Source of the DNA: Deltaproteobacteria bacterium
GTDB lineage: Bacteria > Desulfobacterota > DSM-4660 > Desulfatiglandales > Desulfatiglandaceae
DNA: 5,148 nucleotides
Assembly: GCA_019307645.1 (NCBI GenBank)
Contig: JAFDJF010000245.1
Coordinates: 1 to 5,148 of the forward strand
Direction: 5' to 3'
Position 1 is the first letter of the stretch, and each line of letters starts with the position of its first letter. The position numbers were made by a program, and so were the translations under genes. Under the pieces are notes generated by a model. The model saw only the letters and a program-made list of their open reading frames with translations, did no database searches and was not told where the DNA came from. Below, piece by piece: positions 1-5,148 of this stretch.

Positions 1-360
1 TTTGATAATCTCGCCCGGCCATTTGTCCATAGGAATGTATGCGGTTTCATTTATCCTGATCCCCCCCCATGTTTCAGGATGCTTTATCATTTGAAAAAAA
101 GGTTCCGGAAGAAGTTCCTTGATTTCTTCAACAGGTCTGGCCTTGTATCCCCAAGCGGAAATCACCTTCTGATCCTGAAAAGCATTACCTGTTGCATGAC
201 CTGTCAAATCTTTTTCTTTGACATAAGAAGAAGAATACCAGCCATACCATTTGCCGGGGTAGTTGGCGGCAAAAGTAAGATGTAAGCCGGCTCCCTGCAC
301 GATCGCCAAGATCAACAGAACAACGGCCATTCTTGATGCCAAACTGATTTCTTTGCTCAT
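1..360 (-). CDS. Exported protein of unknown function, N-terminal part (3' end cut by window edge)
   Basis: The frame opens with ATG at 360-358 and stays open for 120 codons to the left edge, so the C-terminus lies outside the window. An AGGAGGG ribosome binding site (plus-strand 369-375) sits 8 bases before the ATG and fixes the start. The N-terminus is a classic Sec signal peptide: Lys3 and Arg10, a hydrophobic core at about residues 11-30 (MAVVLLILAIVQ...), and an Ala-Ala cleavage site near residues 31-32. The mature part is rich in aromatic residues (YPGKWYGWYSSSY, about 34-46) and later reads KELLPEPFFQMIKHPETWGG and RINETAYIP. This last part faintly recalls proteins annotated DUF1329, periplasmic or outer-membrane proteins often found near hydrocarbon or steroid catabolism genes, but I am not sure of that family. 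The gene lies 113 bp downstream of the FAD oxidoreductase on the same strand and may be the last gene of that unit. Residues 98-100 (WGG) are encoded by a run of eight G (plus-strand C at 61-68). The function is unknown; a periplasmic or outer-membrane location is inferred. Confidence 0.8.
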   Translation of the reverse strand, partial: MSKEISLASRMAVVLLILAIVQGAGLHLTFAANYPGKWYGWYSSSYVKEKDLTGHATGNAFQDQKVISAWGYKARPVEEIKELLPEPFFQMIKHPETWGGIRINETAYIPMDKWPGEIIK

Positions 361-432
361 GTTTGAAACCCTCCTTTTCTCAATGGTTAATTAGAAGTAA
401 TAAAACCGAAAAAAGATGTGTTGGAGCGAAGT

Positions 433-438
433 ATTATA
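433..438 (-). promoter_or_regulatory. Possible -10 element (TATAAT) before the exported-protein gene
   Basis: The minus strand reads a perfect TATAAT in the 113-bp gap between the FAD oxidoreductase stop codon (474) and the exported-protein start (360). It would give a leader of roughly 65 bases. The hexamer at -35 spacing (GAGGCT on the minus strand) does not resemble TTGACA, so this is either an activator-dependent promoter or chance. A perfect 10-bp palindrome, GCTGCGCAGC (449-458), lies just upstream, within the -10/-35 spacer and next to the -35 position, where a regulator could bind. No rho-independent terminator is visible after the oxidoreductase gene, so read-through is also possible. 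Confidence 0.25.
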
Positions 439-473
439 AGATGCATTCGCTGCGCAGCCTCCCCTCCGCTCAG

Positions 474-2054
474 CTATCGACCGATTACGCTCTCAAAATC
501 AATACCCAGCTCTTCCATCACAGGCTGTACGGCCGCTCTTCCGCCTCCGTTTACACCCACACCCGGGTGACAGCTTGGCCCGCACATCCAGAATTTTTCG
601 ACCGGGGTCTTATAACTCCAGCCGGGAAGATAGCGATTGCCCATGAGTTGACTGAGGTGCATTCCCAGATGACTATAGTCTCCGCCTATCATGGCAGGAT
701 TGCGTCGCTCCAGGTCCAGCGGAGTTTCAATCATCCTGCCTATTATGTTGTCGCTTCCCATGTTGGTGGTTTGTTTCCGGAGCGTACCCAAAATGGCATC
801 CGCGATTTCTTCCCTTTTCTCGTCCCATTTATGAGCGCCACCTTCCGCCAGATCATAAGGGGTATAATGGAACAGATAAAGGGCATGCTTTCCTTGGGGA
901 GCCCTGGTGGGGTCAAAGCGTGTCTGACAAGATATCACCGGCATGTCCACGGACATGTAGCCGTATTCCATGTCGTCAAAACGGCGCAAAAATTTATCGT
1001 AAGGTTTTGTGGCAAACTCCACAAAAAAGGATTCGTTAACCTCCTGCCCTGCAGTGAAATTCGGGGGCTCATGCAGGGCGTATCCCTGACAAATAGACCT
1101 GTGACTGGACAGCCGTAGTTTTTTCAGGTCTTTTGCGTAGGATTCGGGGGTATTTTCCTTTCCAATGAGCGCCGGAATCTGTTTGGCATTGAGATTTGAA
1201 ATGACGGCCCTGGTGGACATAACCTGTTCGCCGCCTTTCAAGATCACACCCCTGGCCTCGCCGGAAGTTACCATAACCTTTTCAACGGGAGCATTTGTAC
1301 GGATAGTCCCACCGTAGTGCTGTATACATCTCACCATGGCCTCACTCAGCGCGCCTGAGCCGCCCTCGGGAAGGGCCCCTCCATACCGGTGCATAAGCGG
1401 TATGAGGACAAATACGACAAAGCCCGTGCCTTTAGCCCTGGGAGAGACAAGTTCCTCCGCAACAAACTTGGTCAAAGTGGCTTTGAGTTCAGGGGTCTCA
1501 AACCAGTCGTCACAGATTTCCGCGGCGCTGATCAGCATACATCGTAACAGATCCCTTCCTTCCGGACTCTGATCGAGAAGAGAAACCATGGCCCCGAAAG
1601 AAGCCGGAGGATTAAACATGCCTTGAGTAAGCATGTCCAGGAGTTTTTCGGACCAGTCATAGAACTTCCTGTAAGCCTGGGCATCGTGCTCTGAGAATTT
1701 CGCGATGGACTCACATGTCTTGTCTATGTCCCGGTACAGAATGAGATAGCTGTCATCGGGGAAGAGGACGCCATACTGGTTTTCAGGACGAATATATTTT
1801 AATCCAAATTTTGACTTCAAGCCAAGTTCATCATTCAAAATCAGGGGATTTGCCTGGATAAGACCATGCCATACAGAGCAAGGGTCTGTTTTGAAACCAG
1901 GTGCGGCAGACTCTACGGACACGACTCCACCGCCTACAAACGGAAGCGCCTCCAGGACACACACATCAACTCCTGCCTTTGCCAAATACCCGGCCACCGT
2001 CAAGCCGTTATGGCCTCCTCCAATAATCACTACCTCATGCGTGTTCGTCTTCAT
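474..2054 (-). CDS. FAD-dependent oxidoreductase, phytoene dehydrogenase / PYROXD2-like
   Basis: This complete 526-residue flavoprotein is of normal length for the phytoene-desaturase-like branch of the amine oxidase/CrtI superfamily. The N-terminal Rossmann fold is clear: strand VVII, dinucleotide motif GGGHNG (12-17) and Glu35 at the end of the second strand for the adenosine ribose, followed by the GGG turn (41-43) usual in this superfamily. A PEGGSGALSEAM stretch (229-240) and the strand-turn RAVISNLNA (282-290) are typical mid-protein landmarks. The C-terminal FAD-binding segment reads WMCGPSCHPGVGVNGGGRAA (489-508). The start at 2054 has AGAGGAGA on the minus strand, with its AGGAG core (plus-strand 2062-2066) 7 bases upstream. 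No signal peptide or membrane segment is seen, so it is probably cytoplasmic. It follows the crotonase by 39 bp, so the two are very likely co-transcribed. Family members desaturate or oxidise hydrophobic substrates. No carotenoid gene is nearby, so a role on a ketone, acyl or alicyclic intermediate is more likely, but this is inference. Substrate and electron acceptor are unknown. Confidence 0.9.
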   Translation of the reverse strand: MKTNTHEVVIIGGGHNGLTVAGYLAKAGVDVCVLEALPFVGGGVVSVESAAPGFKTDPCSVWHGLIQANPLILNDELGLKSKFGLKYIRPENQYGVLFPDDSYLILYRDIDKTCESIAKFSEHDAQAYRKFYDWSEKLLDMLTQGMFNPPASFGAMVSLLDQSPEGRDLLRCMLISAAEICDDWFETPELKATLTKFVAEELVSPRAKGTGFVVFVLIPLMHRYGGALPEGGSGALSEAMVRCIQHYGGTIRTNAPVEKVMVTSGEARGVILKGGEQVMSTRAVISNLNAKQIPALIGKENTPESYAKDLKKLRLSSHRSICQGYALHEPPNFTAGQEVNESFFVEFATKPYDKFLRRFDDMEYGYMSVDMPVISCQTRFDPTRAPQGKHALYLFHYTPYDLAEGGAHKWDEKREEIADAILGTLRKQTTNMGSDNIIGRMIETPLDLERRNPAMIGGDYSHLGMHLSQLMGNRYLPGWSYKTPVEKFWMCGPSCHPGVGVNGGGRAAVQPVMEELGIDFESVIGR

Positions 2055-2093
2055 ACTGTGTCTCCTCTCGCATTCGTTAGCATATTGTATCTT

Positions 2094-2879
2094 TCATCTT
2101 TCCCTGAACCGGGTAAAATCGGGTTTTCTCTTTTCTTTAAATGCATTAAAGCCCTCACTTCCTTCAGGGCTGGCCCACATATGCGGTATTATTGCCACGG
2201 CATGTCTTAAGGCTATTCCCAGCAGATCCGGCAAGGCATTCATGGCTATCTTGGCCGTTCGCGTGGACTGAGGGCTCATGGTCAGGATCCTTTTGCACCA
2301 TTTTTCAGTCTCTTGTTCCAACTCTGACAGAGGAACCACTTTATTGATCAGGCCCCAGTTCTCGGCCTCATCAGAGGTGAACCTTTTTGAAAGAAAAATT
2401 GCCTCCCTGGCCCTTTTATCCCCCATCAGCAAGGGGAACATCTGGGTCGCGCCGAACATCGGCGTACTGCCCACCTTAAGTTCAGGCTGTTCAAACAGGG
2501 CATTGTCTGCCGCGATGCAAAGATCGCAGAAAGTAACAAACTCAAGCCCCCAACCCATGCAAAACCCATGTACAGAGGCAATAATCGGCTGACCCATCCC
2601 TCTCATAACAGAAGCGAGCCTTAAGCCTTCTTCGGCCATCGCCCTTCCTGTATTCAGGTCGATATCCTTGAAAATCGAAATGTCCCCGCCAACACAGAAG
2701 GCATCTCCAGCGCCTTCTGCAACGACTACGCCAATGGAGTTATCCTTTTCAATAACGCGCAATGCATCCACAAGTTCTTCAAGAAATTTCAGACTGATGG
2801 CATTCATACTCTCCGGGGTGTTAAATTTGACATAAGCGACCTTGTCCTTTTTTGTTAAAATTATCGTTTCATAATCCAT
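2094..2879 (-). CDS. Enoyl-CoA hydratase/isomerase family protein (crotonase), MenB/BadI-like C-terminal half
   Basis: This complete 261-residue crotonase-fold enzyme acts on a CoA thioester, presumably in the cytoplasm. The first oxyanion-hole segment is FCVGGDIS (61-68) and the second is HGFCMGWGLEF (104-114), followed by CDLCIAAD (118-125). Aligned by eye with rat mitochondrial enoyl-CoA hydratase, Glu113 and Glu133 match catalytic Glu144 and Glu164 with identical spacing (20), which favours hydratase or isomerase chemistry. Trp110 occupies the place of the oxyanion glycine Gly141, which is unusual. From residue 134 on, the protein looks more like naphthoate synthase (MenB) and 2-ketocyclohexanecarboxyl-CoA hydrolase (BadI): LKVGS, GDKRARE, PLSELEQETEKW, and a tail EGSEGFNAFKEKRKPDF. 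These enzymes form or break carbon-carbon bonds in beta-keto thioesters. The ATG at 2879 has AGGGAGGTG (plus-strand 2885-2893) with the GGAGG core 7 bases away. It is first in line after a 292-bp gap and is followed closely by the FAD oxidoreductase. The fold is certain; the exact reaction (hydration, isomerisation or ring cleavage) is open. Confidence 0.93.
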   Translation of the reverse strand: MDYETIILTKKDKVAYVKFNTPESMNAISLKFLEELVDALRVIEKDNSIGVVVAEGAGDAFCVGGDISIFKDIDLNTGRAMAEEGLRLASVMRGMGQPIIASVHGFCMGWGLEFVTFCDLCIAADNALFEQPELKVGSTPMFGATQMFPLLMGDKRAREAIFLSKRFTSDEAENWGLINKVVPLSELEQETEKWCKRILTMSPQSTRTAKIAMNALPDLLGIALRHAVAIIPHMWASPEGSEGFNAFKEKRKPDFTRFRER

Positions 2880-3171
2880 TTTCGCACCTCCCTTGACTAA
2901 ATATTTTGACGTAATATAAAATCACCTGCAATAATTATTCAGCAACCAGGGCACTAAGATTTGGGGCTACTGAAGCAGCATGATCGAAAATAGCGGGTGA
3001 AATAGAGCAACACGCATAATAACAGCAGAAATATAAAAATCAGACTGCCAACTCTTTTGCTATTCTTCTTTACGCTTTTGCGCATACAAGCAGATCTACA
3101 TTAATAACTGCAAAAATGGCGTGCAACCAAACAACAAAAACCCAAAACAGAAAATGTGCATGGTTCTACGG
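2880..3171. other. A+T-rich intergenic region between ligase and crotonase, no gene found
   Basis: These 292 bp separate the ligase stop codon from the crotonase start and are visibly richer in A+T than the flanking genes. On the minus strand only tiny open frames occur (for example 21 codons from the ATG at 3160, and 16 codons from an ATG near 3020), without ribosome binding sites. Apart from the crotonase ribosome binding site (2885-2893) nothing is clearly functional. No stem followed by a T-run was found, so there is no obvious terminator for the ligase transcript. A weak minus-strand -10 candidate, TATATT (plus-strand AATATA at 2913-2918), could serve the crotonase, but its -35 match is poor. 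The gap is large for an operon and probably holds a promoter or regulator site. Confidence 0.6.
2893..2920 (+). promoter_or_regulatory. Sigma-70-like promoter candidate pointing away from the crotonase
   Basis: On the plus strand TTGACT (2893-2898) and TATAAA (2915-2920) are separated by 16 bases, each matching five of six consensus positions. It would start transcription near 2928, running rightward through the gap and antisense to the 3' end of the ligase gene. No plus-strand gene follows, and the region is A+T-rich, where such matches arise by chance. It overlaps the 5' leader of the crotonase message, so it could only make an antisense or small RNA. Confidence 0.2.
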
Positions 3172-4557
3172 CTATCTCTTCTCCTCATACCTTTTTTCAA
3201 GCAGAGTGCCCTTGGCAGAAACACCACCCGCCCTTTCAAACGTATTGGGGGGCACCATTTCGATATCCGGCCGAAACTCCAGTTTAGCCTTTATTGTCTT
3301 TTCAAGGTCCGTCTTGAGGCCTTCAATCTCGCCATCGCCAAGGCCTTCTCCATGCTCAATTCGCATTTTCAGGGGGGGATCGACTGCCGGCCCCGGTGCA
3401 TCAAGTACGATCCTCATTTCTCCAGTTAGCTTGGGAATAAAAGAGCTGATTACAGCCTTTACCGCGGAGGGATAAACATTGATACCATTTACAATAAGCA
3501 TCTGATCGGCCCTGCCCACGAGCTTGATCCTGATCCCCTTGAACCCGCATCCGGGGCATTCATCCGTAATCACCTGGATCATGTCACCATAGAGATACCT
3601 GAAAAAGGGCTTCGCCTCTTTCTCAAGGGCTGTATGCACGCCCTGTCCCACGGCACCATTTTCAAAGGGAACATGATTTCCATCCTGATCGGCCAGGTCT
3701 GTGGCCCAGATATGATAATCACTGGTTATCACATGCAGGCCGTGATATTCTTCGGAATCACATGAAACCATATGTACCCCCTGGCCCCCACCCATGGAAT
3801 CAAATATCTTCGCGCCGTAGCTTTGTTCAAGTTTTTTCCTTATCTTCGGGATCCCTGCACCGGGCGCACCGGCACACAGAAGGAGCTTGACACCCAATTT
3901 ACCCACATCTTTATTCAGAATGCCTGGGGACCGTTCAATCAAATGTTCCATCAAAGGAGCCGTCCCCACCAGTGCCTTTGGTTTTATTGTGTCCAGCATA
4001 TGCAATATTCTTTCAGACCCGGCCTCCGCCCCGATAGGAATGGGACAGGCGCCCAGGCTCATAAGAGCATGATTGGTCGGCCATCCTGCGGCATGCATGC
4101 TCAAGGCAAAAATGTTGGCAACCACATCCCCCGGTCGTATACCTGCTCTCCAAAAAACCCGGCACCAAATCTCGTCATTGACTCGAAGATCCTTCTCGGT
4201 AAAAAGATACGAAAATGTCGGGGTGCCCGTCGTCCCGCCGGTTGATGTTACACCCACCACCTTCTCCTTTGGTGCGCAAAGAAATGTCCCCCAGGGGTGA
4301 CCTTCCAGTTTCGGTGAATCTTCCTGGGCCTGTCTTTCCATTTCCTTACTGCCCATAGACGGCAGGTTATAGAAATCATCCCAGGTCTTGACATCGCCGG
4401 GCTGCACACCGGCCTCATCAAATTTATTTTTATAGTAGTTCGGAGAGCTGCTGTAGACATATTCAATCTGCTTCTGCAGCTTTTTAAACTGGATATCCCT
4501 GATCTCATCAATGGATTTCGTCTCCATCTCTTCGTTCCAAAACTTCTTTTCCTCCAT
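3172..4557 (-). CDS. Phenylacetate-CoA ligase (PaaK)-family AMP-forming acyl/aryl-CoA ligase
   Basis: This complete 461-residue adenylate-forming enzyme is slightly longer than typical PaaK (about 430-440). It would activate a carboxylic acid with ATP and CoA to give the CoA thioester, AMP and pyrophosphate. Visible motifs in order: the Thr/Gly-rich phosphate loop TSTGGTTGTPT (104-114); an A5-like segment FDSMGGGQG (252-260), where Gln259 stands in place of the usual Glu of the YGxTE/YGLSE motif; YGDM (323-326), with Asp325 as the expected ribose-binding residue; a Cys pair DECPGCG (332-338) at the place where PaaK proteins carry a PCPCG motif; the hinge and A8 region GRADQMLIVNGINVYP (348-363); and Lys449 in VSAKGTLL as the likely C-terminal catalytic lysine. 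The ATG at 4557 has GGGAGG (plus-strand 4563-4568) 5 bases upstream. It follows the carboxylase gamma-like gene by 94 bp, suggesting that it activates the acid produced by that carboxylase. In acetophenone degradation a carboxylase is likewise followed by a ligase. The substrate cannot be read from the sequence. Confidence 0.9.
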   Translation of the reverse strand: MEEKKFWNEEMETKSIDEIRDIQFKKLQKQIEYVYSSSPNYYKNKFDEAGVQPGDVKTWDDFYNLPSMGSKEMERQAQEDSPKLEGHPWGTFLCAPKEKVVGVTSTGGTTGTPTFSYLFTEKDLRVNDEIWCRVFWRAGIRPGDVVANIFALSMHAAGWPTNHALMSLGACPIPIGAEAGSERILHMLDTIKPKALVGTAPLMEHLIERSPGILNKDVGKLGVKLLLCAGAPGAGIPKIRKKLEQSYGAKIFDSMGGGQGVHMVSCDSEEYHGLHVITSDYHIWATDLADQDGNHVPFENGAVGQGVHTALEKEAKPFFRYLYGDMIQVITDECPGCGFKGIRIKLVGRADQMLIVNGINVYPSAVKAVISSFIPKLTGEMRIVLDAPGPAVDPPLKMRIEHGEGLGDGEIEGLKTDLEKTIKAKLEFRPDIEMVPPNTFERAGGVSAKGTLLEKRYEEKR

Positions 4558-4587
4558 TTCAACCTCCCTTAGGGCTTATGTGCCTCA

Positions 4588-4605
4588 GCCCCCGTAACGG
4601 GGGGC
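4588..4605. other. GC-rich hairpin in the gap between carboxylase-subunit and ligase genes
   Basis: CCCCCG (4589-4594) pairs with CGGGGG (4598-4603) across a TAA loop. A slipped pairing of GCCCCC (4588-4593) with GGGGGC (4600-4605) is also possible. On the transcribed (minus) strand the run of seven T (plus-strand A at 4607-4613) comes before the stem, not after it, so this is not a standard rho-independent terminator in that direction, nor in the other, where an A-run follows. It lies about 30 bases before the ligase start codon. It could stabilise or process the message, or tune expression of the ligase relative to the carboxylase. The stem is clear; the role is inferred. Confidence 0.45.
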
Positions 4606-4651
4606 CAAAAAAACAGCCTGACGCCTCAAAATCAACAGACCTTTTTGTCTT

Positions 4652-5148
4652 TTAAATGTGTAGCTCAACATTATGCAGGATGGGACAGCATGAGGGTGTT
4701 CCCTCCACCTCAACCATGGCTCCGCAACCCGGACAGTAAAATTCCCGGTATATCATCCAGTCGGGATCCGATGCCTGATGTTTCTTGTGAATCTCCCGCG
4801 CATCACGGTCACTGATCAGGGCATACAGCTTGAAGTTTTCATCCGCCTTGCAGTACACATGACCGCACTGACTGCAGACCGCATACTTGTCACCTTTATT
4901 GTCTTCAACGATCTTTATATATGGCGTCAGCTCAACAACGTCTTTTACCGGATTTACGTCCAGCTTCGGGAGATCCCTTTCTGAGAACGCTTTTTCAAAA
5001 TCCAGTTGATCTTTGAGACTCGGAGAAAAAGCCAACAGCTCATCAAAAAAATCGAGAGTAGGCTTGGGGAAGTCCCTCTTTTCCCTTCTTTCCACCAGCC
5101 TGGCAACGAACTCCTGCCCAGGGATCCCCTGATATAGCCTTTTTTTCT
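4652..5148 (-). CDS. Acetone carboxylase gamma-subunit-like zinc-ribbon protein (5' end cut by window edge)
   Basis: The frame ends with TAA at 4654-4652 and runs open to the right edge, giving 164 visible residues. A GTG at 5095-5093 could begin a 147-residue product, but it has no well-spaced ribosome binding site. The 17 codons before it read like protein (LYQGIPGQEFVARL), so the true start probably lies outside the window. Counting from that GTG, paired cysteines at 74 and 77 (CSQCGHVYC) and at 121 and 124 (CPGCG) form a likely zinc ribbon, followed by Cys136-Cys137. The arrangement, with DWMIYREFYCPGCG and a C-terminal PILHNVELHI, matches the small gamma (AcxC-type) subunit of acetone carboxylase and related ketone carboxylases. 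In these ATP-dependent, biotin-independent enzymes the alpha and beta subunits are hydantoinase/oxoprolinase-like. Those subunits would be expected just beyond the right edge. The product would be cytoplasmic and part of a hetero-oligomer turning a ketone plus CO2 into a beta-keto acid. The substrate could be acetone, acetophenone or another compound. Confidence 0.78.
   Translation of the reverse strand, partial: KKRLYQGIPGQEFVARLVERREKRDFPKPTLDFFDELLAFSPSLKDQLDFEKAFSERDLPKLDVNPVKDVVELTPYIKIVEDNKGDKYAVCSQCGHVYCKADENFKLYALISDRDAREIHKKHQASDPDWMIYREFYCPGCGAMVEVEGTPSCCPILHNVELHI

Noticed and set aside
363..1118. Long plus-strand open frame of 251 codons
   Set aside because: It lies opposite the 3' third of the FAD oxidoreductase, has a composition typical of an antisense shadow (His, Arg and Ser rich, no recognisable motif) and no ribosome binding site.
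1866..2271. Two overlapping plus-strand frames of 114 and 126 codons
   Set aside because: Both lie antisense to the oxidoreductase start and crotonase end and resemble no protein family; they are shadows of well-supported minus-strand genes.
3073..3082. Small inverted repeat CGC-TTTT-GCG considered as a terminator for the ligase
   Set aside because: Only a three-pair stem, with no T-run after it on the minus strand.
3372..3378. Run of seven G (C on the coding strand) in the ligase gene considered as a phase-variation site
   Set aside because: It encodes Pro-Pro in a cytoplasmic enzyme, where on/off switching is unlikely, and the frame is intact.
3772..4245. Plus-strand frame of 157 codons inside the ligase
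   Set aside because: It is antisense to clear PaaK motifs, with no family resemblance; treated as a shadow.
4607..4613. Run of A/T next to the GC hairpin considered as a rho-independent terminator
   Set aside because: On the minus strand the T-run precedes the stem, and on the plus strand an A-run follows it, so neither direction has the stem-then-T order.
1..5148. CRISPR array, tRNA, insertion sequence or phage signatures
   Set aside because: No regularly spaced repeats, cloverleaf, transposase or terminal inverted repeats were seen on either strand.

Overview
The window looks like part of a catabolic gene cluster from an anaerobic bacterium. A sulfate-reducing or syntrophic Desulfobacterota (former Deltaproteobacteria) is my best guess, based on the gene mix and protein style (acetone-carboxylase-type subunit, PaaK-type CoA ligase, crotonase, phytoene-desaturase-like flavoprotein) and the moderate G+C. 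This is inference; no phylogenetic marker is present.

All five recognisable genes lie on the minus strand, so transcription runs from high to low coordinates. (1) From the right edge to 4652: the C-terminal part of a zinc-ribbon protein of the acetone carboxylase gamma-subunit family, whose frame is still open at the window edge. (2) 4557-3172: a PaaK/phenylacetate-CoA-ligase-type adenylate-forming enzyme. It is preceded by a 94-bp gap holding a GC-rich hairpin. (3) After a 292-bp A+T-rich gap, 2879-2094: a crotonase with an enoyl-CoA-hydratase acid pair, a MenB/BadI-like C-terminal half and a Trp in the oxyanion-hole glycine position. (4) 39 bp further on, 2054-474: a 526-residue FAD-dependent oxidoreductase of the phytoene dehydrogenase / PYROXD2-like group. 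(5) After 113 bp, 360 to beyond the left edge: the N-terminal 120 residues of an exported protein with a signal peptide. It contains a run of eight G that could act as a slippage site.

The genes suggest a ketone or beta-keto-acid pathway. A biotin-independent carboxylase (large subunits probably beyond the right edge) would add CO2 to a ketone, the ligase would activate the resulting acid as its CoA thioester, the crotonase would hydrate or cleave the thioester, and the flavoprotein would carry out a desaturation or oxidation. The substrate cannot be read from the sequence. Transcription could be one unit with internal gaps, or two units: carboxylase-ligase, and crotonase-oxidoreductase with or without the exported protein. 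Genes 2 to 5 each have a good GGAGG-type ribosome binding site. No tRNA, rRNA, CRISPR, insertion sequence or convincing rho-independent terminator was seen.
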